From contig NC_066301.1 of assembly GCF_905404315.1 (NCBI RefSeq), positions 7,502,001 through 7,566,000 on the forward strand: a stretch of DNA of 64,000 nt, given 5' to 3'. Of the stretch, positions 57,710 through 64,000 are shown one piece after another. Each line of letters opens with the position of its first letter. The first letter of the stretch is position 1. Both the position numbers and the translations under genes were made by a program. This DNA comes from Leptidea sinapis (Eukaryota; Arthropoda; Insecta; Lepidoptera; Pieridae). The notes under the pieces were generated by a model, which worked only from the letters and a program-made list of their open reading frames with translations, did not search any database and was not told where the DNA came from.

Positions 57710-59230
57710 CAGTATATCCATGTGCATATAGTATTACATTACGAACATTTAAATATATTTTATCACAACCTTTATAAAATAATTAACAATTTTAATTGGA
57801 TAGATTCATATAAATTCTATGAATTAGAATATAATATATTTAGATGCTACCCTCTAAATGATAGCATTATATTATTTATATACAATAATATTATAACTGT
57901 TAAGCTCCTTAATTACAAAATGAAAATATTTAAATATAACTACATATTATATAATTTATCTGTGCTCTCTAAGGATAATATTAAAATTTATCTTTATAAA
58001 CATTGTAAAGCTTTCATTTTGAAAATATAATTAAGTATCTTAAATATATAAATGTTCTAGAAGAAAAATTGAGTCAATATACACTTAGTCTAAATTCGGA
58101 TCACATAATTTATACAATGATAAATTTAAGGGTGTTTCAACCATAAACTTAGTAGTAATTAATCAAACACTCTGCTCATTACGGCGAGACTAAATTTAAA
58201 ATGTTCATGTGTGCTAGTTTTACAGATGTGTGAGTGAGTTAGTGAAGTATGTAGTATTTTACTTTTGGACAATCCCTATGACAAATATTGATAAACAGCG
58301 TCATATTCACGAATACAATATTTTATTATCTACCACATATTATTTTCTTAAATTATTATAATCTTAAGAAAGTAAAGTGTTTACTGCGTATATTCCATGT
58401 AATATATATATATTTAGTGCATAATTATATGTTCTACGAAAATAAACATCACGAAAGTAGTATTGAAGAATCAGTATTTACCTGTGAAATGTTTCTTTAA
58501 TTGAATTGTTGCTATGTAACAACAAAATCTTATACAAAACATGACAACATTATATTTTTAATTAATATCCGTTAAACACACAACAATAACGATTCAAACA
58601 CTAAAATTCAACAACACACACGCGGTTGAATTTGACAGGAGACAAATGGAGACTAAATTGTTTTAAAACCGGATTTATAGTCTTTATCTATTCTGTCACA
58701 CCTAGGTTTTTATGTAAGAATAGTTTAGTTTATGTAAGGTTATCTCACTTTCACACAGGGTTTGTCTTTTACGGTAGTTTACTAAGTTTATGGTTTCAAC
58801 ACGATCATTAACCTTGTATTTTACTAAAGGTTTCATAATGACATTGTGATTATTGTGGTCTTTCTAAAATTAGGTGTTGGTAAGTTACTTTAAAATGTGA
58901 CATTCCAAAAACCAATGCCATTTACTATTGAATAGTCTTGCTTTCATTTATAAGGTTAATCTACAATAATTAAACTACCTAAAAGTAAATATTGTGCTTC
59001 CTGCCCTAAGAGTGCGTGCTTTTGAGCTGAAAATATATTGTTATGGTCTATTTGAGGCACACACTATGGCAAACAGTAGAGCAGCATCAGTGATTAGTAG
59101 AGTTAAATTGCAGGCGGAGGAAGGAACTGGACCAGTTTAAGAGCACCTATAAAGGAAGCCATGATCTCGAAGCTATACGACACAGCTAGCTAATCCCGTT
59201 TCTGTAAAGGCGTTCCTGACACCCGTTATC
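57710..59230. other. AT-rich intergenic / 3' flank of the minus-strand gene
   Basis: Very AT-rich. Open frames at 57722-58030 and 58288-58500 are Ile/Asn/Tyr-biased and domain-free, so I treat them as chance. Confidence 0.45.
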
Positions 59231-59236
59231 CGGACA

Positions 59237-62200
59237 TCACCGTCGTGTTTCTATACCGCTTACTTTACCACCACTAACATCTGCCTTATTTACTGAACAG
59301 TCTGTTTTGTTGACGGTACATACTTTTGTGCTATCGGTACACTTTGTTGTTGTGTACTTGGTACTTGAGTTGCTATTTGAACATGTTGTGCTAAAAGTCT
59401 TGACATTGCTACTGCTATGATTAGATTTGCTATTGCTACAATTGGGTTTGCTGTCGGTACATTTCGATTTACTGTCGGTTGTGGCTTTGCTTGATATTTC
59501 CTTGGCCTCTTCTACCGCATCTAAGTTTATTTCGAATGAGACTTGCCTGCAAAATATGAATATTTATTAGATATTTGTATATCTAACCCTAACTTTAATT
59601 ATGGTTAATAAAATGGGCATTTTTTTATGGAAAAGGAGGACAAACCAGCGTACAGGTCACTTGGGTGCTAAGTGATCACCGCCACCTTGATTCTCTTGCA
59701 ACACCAGAAGAATCACAGGAGCTTTGTCGGCCTTTTTTGAAGGTACCCATGTCGTAACGTCCCGGAAACACGGCACAAGGAAGCTCATTCCACATCTTTG
59801 TAGTACGTGGAAGAAAGTTCCTTGAAAACCGCACTGCGGAAGACTGCCATCTGACTGACACATCTAGATGGTGGGAATGATATCCTAATTTGTGGCGTGT
59901 CGTGCGAAGGTGGATGTCGATGCAGGAATCAGATGAAACAGCTCTAAGGAACACTCCCTGTGGTAAATGCAGTAGAGGACGTTCTATGAAGCAACATCGC
60001 AACGCAAGTTATCCAGCCGATCACAGAGCATTGGGTCCCCGACAATTCGAGCTGCACTATGTACGCAGTCAAATGGAGCGAGCTGATACTGGGGTGCGCC
60101 AGATCAGAGATGACAGCAATACTGTGGCCGGACCTGCGGTTTGTAGAGCGTTAGAATGTGAGCCGGCTTGAAGTATTGCAGTGCTCTATTAATGACGCCC
60201 AACTTCTTCGAAGCTAATATTGCTTCGCCCTCCAGATGACCGCGGAATTAGCAATGGCTCAAGATTCTAGGCGATACTAGGCGAGGTGTTATCTATGGCG
60301 ATGATACGACAAATAATATAATTACTTTGAGAAGTTTCAATGGCAATATGTCTATACTATAGATTCACAATATACTTTCGTATACGTGGGTAACACTGAA
60401 AATGTTAAAAACTGGCCAGTTAGAAACATTGACAATGAACACTTTTTTTGAATTTCAATTTTAGAACTCTTTGGTAACCTAATGTAGTATATTGCATTCA
60501 TTTGTCATTTGTTTTTGCGAATTGGCGGCAAATCTAAAACTCTTGTCACACGTGAAATTGAACCTAACGCGAGATTTTCGGTCAATGATTTATTATGACT
60601 TTCATTGTCGGCTTACTCAATAACAAAGCTGTGATAGGCTGCAATTAGTATTTCTCAATGAAGCCCCATCTCGTGCTACTATTTACAATTGGTCTAACGA
60701 GTTCAAGCATGGACGTAGCAATCTCAATGATGATCCTCGTGAGGGGCATCCTTTAACAGTGACTACTGAAGATAGCATTAGTGCTGTGTGACATGATAGA
60801 GGAAGATAAGAGAGTGACCTATCAGCAGATACGGGTAAGCCTAGGCATTGTTATGAGTCAAGTTCAAAAAATATTTCACTAACATTGAGGCGTCAGGAAG
60901 CTTTGTACCAGATGGATTCCCCATACTTTAACCGACGACCAGCTCAGATAAGCTTAGATAAGCTTAACGGCGGTGACTCAAATGCTGTATTTGACATCGT
61001 CATAGGTGATAAATGCTGGATATATTGCTACGAACCCGAACCCAAAAGACAATGTGCTCAGTGGGTGTTTCATTTCCAGGATCGGCCAACTAAGGTAAAG
61101 AAAGGAAAAAAGATGATTGCCTCATTCTTTGGTCGGAAAGGTCATTTCGCGATGTGAGAGAAGATGGAAGGACAGTAACTGCAGACTGGTATGTTTATCG
61201 CTGTTTGCCTGTTGTCTTGGAAAAAATTTGACAGCAGCGCCATCGAAGCAGGATCCTCCTTCATCACGACAATGCTTCAGCGCACTCCGTAAAACGGGCT
61301 GTTGAATATTTGACTATGGGAGGTGTTGAGATAATGAGTCATCCGCCATACAGTCCTGACCTGGCACCCTGCGACTTTTATTTATTCCCGCAACTAAAGA
61401 TAAAATTCGAGGTATTCGCTTTACGAGCCCTGAAGATGCGGTGAAAGCGTACGAAAATGCCATAGAAGAGACCCCTAAGGAAGAATGGGCCCACTATAGT
61501 AAGATAGAAAAGGAAAAAGACTATATTGTTACTGTAACCGATTTTGATGTACAAGTCAGCCACGCTTGACATTACCTCCTTAGTGTTTTGCATCTTAAGC
61601 CACTAGTTGACGCACACGTTGACAAACCAAAATTGGTCATGCATTATTGGGCTGCCAGTTTGGTCTATACGCTAGTAAACACTAATTATATGGCCTATAC
61701 AGTGTGACGTTATGGCGTCGTTTTTTCATAGAAACTACGAGTATGGTTATGGTTTGTAAAGTAACTTTGGTGCAGCCCTGTTTCACTGCGACCAATGTGA
61801 TCTATTGTGATTGCCACTGTTAACTATAGCTCACTGCTAAGATTGATTCTGTTCATGAATCTTGTTACATCTTTACCAGTAAGCTGACGTTTCTCAATTG
61901 GTTGAAGAATTGGACTTGGAAGAGATGCTACGTTTACGCATTAAAGGACATCAGAGAGAATGTGTAACAGGGTTCCAACTGCACTATTACAGAATCTACG
62001 CTCTCGCAAACCTAGTGATATGTGAATTAGTTGTACCTGCCAACTATGCTTGAGTGAAGTTTAATACTTACTTCTCGGTGAGATAGTTTCCGGGCGCAGA
62101 CAACGACCTGCCCGCGCGACTTAGCGCCCCCCTTTTCCCTTTGTCCCCCACTCCTACCGTACGCATCCTCAAGCCTTCTCCCGTTCCATCACCTGTCTCG

Positions 62201-63813
62201 CTAGACTCCCGCCTCGTGCTATTCTCTCGGCTCCGCAGGAATGGATTCTGAAATGTAGAAATTAATATGAATTAATAATTTCTGTAAATTGGAAATGCTA
62301 GCTCAAAACCCGACACTCCTATAAAGACTTGGCTGACAGTTTTGAATCATATTTATTTGGTAAGATCTTTAATACTTACTTGTAAAATAGTAACTTTACG
62401 TTACAGTTTCATATTAAGCACGTAAATAATTAAAAGCATTGAAAAGAGTTTACGGGGAATTTAGCTTAAGATCATCAGCTAAAGTGTAGTTAAAGTGTGG
62501 GTTCTCTATGCATCTTCTACGGGAGTGCTCAGAGGAGCTGTTCAGTCTAACACAAGCCGACTTTCACTAACGGACTTTACGTCAAAATTACTCTTACATC
62601 AAGCTGCCATGCATTCAAACAATACAAAACAAAACAAAATTGCATCCCCGCGTTAATAGAAAGTTTTTTGCCCCGTCCAGCCACCATGTTGAATCATTTC
62701 CAGTCTATTGTATTCCCGGACCGATACAACATAGCCGTTTGACCTCTGGTATTGTAGATGTCTATGGGCAAATGAGAATATATCTTTAACTTAACAAACC
62801 TTTATTCTATAAATTCATAATCACATAATTCTACAATCGTTCTAATAAACACCAACCTGGAAACTGTGTTTCTTGAGCATTGTCTTGATGAGTATGAGCG
62901 TGGAGATGTTGGGGATTGAGGTGACCACCTGCCTCATGTCTTCCTCTGTCACCTCCACCAGACGACAGTTCTCTTGTTCCGTCGGTAGCGGCTGTTGTCC
63001 ATCGCACGTCACCCATTCATGCTCCTGATCAAGAAGATATAGAAATATAAAATTTTTTTTTCTACATATTACTTAACCACAATATCTCATATCTGTTAAT
63101 ATTCACTGTAAGAGCGCATTCGCACTACGTCCAATCAGACCTCTGGTAATTTACGAACTAGATTCGGCTTCCGTCATCTGAACTTTCCGTCAACCTTAGA
63201 AATAGTTCTTCGACTACTTTGGATCGTTTTTTCACGTATACGGATCGGACTCTGATCGGACGTAGTGCAAAAGCGCTCTAATGTATATAGCACAAGAACT
63301 GTCTACTGAAGGAAGTTTAGTGTCGCACATAGGTTTTTCCAAAAGATCGCCACGACACCCAGTCTTGCGCTTTCAGCATCCAGTGGTCTCCTCAAACCTA
63401 AAACCAGGTTGTTGGTCACCTTGGTGGCCTGAAAATGCTGCGCCTTCTGGTTCCCTACTGCGCAGAAATTGTCTACTTCAGTAGTTTCCATTCCTACAAA
63501 TTCATTCTGCGAGCTGTTCATTGCGACATAAGCTATGCAATCCTTAGGGCACTGACTATTTTGGCTTTGCGGTGTATCTGCCCATTCCTCATTTGATTCC
63601 ACAGTGAGACTACAAGCCTTCTTCATTGGACTTTACGTGGCCAAGTTTCTGCGCCATTTCTCATCACATTTACTTTTTTAGACCCTACGGTATTGGGGAC
63701 ATGAAAATATTGCACAACTTCTTGATTGCTACTAAGCGGAGTCTTGTTCGACCTAATCTCTATCGAAATTGGCCACTGCCCAGCTTGTGCAGTATATGGA
63801 GTTTTTAGAGGAA
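59237..63813 (-). CDS. Unrecognised multi-exon gene with Ser/Thr-rich tail (5' end incomplete)
   Basis: Exons joined by reading the minus strand. A: 63813 downward, starting after ATATGTAAGCAG (PLKTPYTAQAGQWPISIEIR ... NVMRNGAETWPRK). B: to 63420 (ESNEEWADTPQSQNSQ ... AQHFQATK), donor GTGACC. C: 63024-62857, 56 codons (EHEWVTCDGQQPLP ... VTEEDMRQVVTSIPNIST). D: 62247-62072 (NPFLRSRENSTRRE ... GNYLTEK), donor GTAAGT. E: 59546-59237 (QVSFEINLDAVEEAKE, then a Ser/Thr/Asn/Lys/Cys-rich tail and TGA). B through E are phase-consistent; counting from the Met at 63626 gives 286 residues. Between A and B the frame changes near 63627, either a short intron (GTAAAG at 63639 to GCGCAG at ~63475) or a 1-nt frameshift. 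Segment C is the best-ordered part and may form a small helical domain. No signal peptide is seen. The large D-E intron holds a LINE and a dead mariner. I do not recognise the family. Confidence 0.7.
59625..60300 (-). mobile_element. LINE 3' end in the large intron
   Basis: Reverse frames read DIHLRTTRHKLGYHSHHLDV, NFLPRTTKMWNELPCAVFPG and RYDMGTFKK, then the tail CTCCTTTTCCATAAAAAA. It is the same family as 36686-39270, 5'-truncated and frameshifted. Confidence 0.85.
60510..61575 (+). pseudogene. Mariner transposase pseudogene
   Basis: Plus-strand pieces in three frames encode the helix-turn-helix region (SRATIYNWSNEFKHGRSNL), the first catalytic block (VIGDKCWIYCYEPEPKRQ), the second Asp (HHDNASAHS) and the third (HPPYSPDLAPCDFYLFP). 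This is D,D34D spacing typical of mariner. Internal stops and several frameshifts kill it. Its termini could not be fixed. Confidence 0.88.
61580..62065. other. Intron sequence, nothing recognised
   Basis: Between the mariner relic and exon D of the minus-strand gene. Confidence 0.4.
62500..62725 (+). mobile_element. LINE 3' ORF relic in intron C-D
   Basis: GGGAGTGCTCAGAGGAGCTG followed by TTCAGTCTAACACAAGCCG corresponds to the ECSEELF.L region of the 36.7-39.3 kb LINE family. A CCGGACCGATACAAC block matches PGRYD. It is diverged. Confidence 0.5.
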
Positions 63814-64000
63814 CTGCTTACATATTTATACATATGAAAAGAATTTTATAAACAATTCGTTTTAGCGATAGTATCATGGCCTTCTTTAAGTTTCTTTTTA
63901 TATATCATTAAATCAATTGGTAAAGCAAAAACCAGGTGGCTTGAGAAGTAGTACTTTTTCCTAGATTAGAGTGGAGACGCATATTCAAATTCATTTTTTT

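Noticed and set aside
57722..58030. 102-codon ORF
   Set aside because: Composition is that of translated AT-rich DNA (Ile, Asn, Tyr, Leu), with no domain, start context or splice support.
62831..63016. 61-codon minus-strand ORF MGDVRWTTAATDG...
   Set aside because: It is a shadow of exon C; the frame EHEWVTCDGQQPLP fits the flanking splice sites and phases instead.

Overview
The window looks like nuclear DNA of a lepidopteran insect (moth or butterfly). It is AT-rich, its genes have short exons and introns with GT..AG borders, and the space between genes is packed with decayed LINE, SINE-like, mariner and MITE copies. A complete 13-exon prophenoloxidase gene encodes exactly 685 residues, with an activation site and copper ligands of the lepidopteran PPO1 type. 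No prokaryotic, organellar or viral gene set is present.

Layout: (1) 0.7-0.88 kb, minus: first coding exon of an SRSF1/SF2-type splicing factor; the rest lies outside the window. (2) 5.7-7.35 kb, plus: a two-exon cytoplasmic dynein light chain LC8 gene. (3) 7.9-15 kb: repeat debris. (4) 15.4-24.5 kb, plus: the PPO1 gene, with a TIR element just upstream of its TATA-like box and a hAT-like MITE just after its stop codon. (5) 25-43 kb: a repeat desert. It contains an old ~1.75 kb tandem duplication, a tyrosine-recombinase relic, a LINE with a long ORF nested inside another repeat, a 1.4 kb array of 26-bp units, and tRNA-derived SINEs. (6) 43.3-51.5 kb, plus: two neighbouring secreted low-complexity proteins. 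One has about 15 copies of a ~53-residue Gln/Asn-rich repeat; the other is Asn/Gln/Pro/Val/Tyr-rich. (7) 51.6-59 kb: more transposons, including a PIF/Harbinger-like element with TTA target duplications and a ~1.1 kb fold-back element at 47.2-48.3 kb. (8) 59.2-63.8 kb, minus: a multi-exon gene that I do not recognise, visible only by joining exons, with a dead mariner and a LINE 3' end in its large intron.

The host genes are functionally unrelated: splicing, motor adaptor, melanization, secreted structural proteins, and one unknown. The best candidates for undescribed biology are the Gln/Asn-repeat secreted protein and its neighbour, the unrecognised minus-strand gene, and a SINE-like family whose 3' tail matches that of the resident LINE, which suggests a LINE/SINE partnership. 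I found no true tRNA or rRNA gene, CRISPR array, operon or prokaryotic signal. All assignments rest on reading the sequence; no database search was run.
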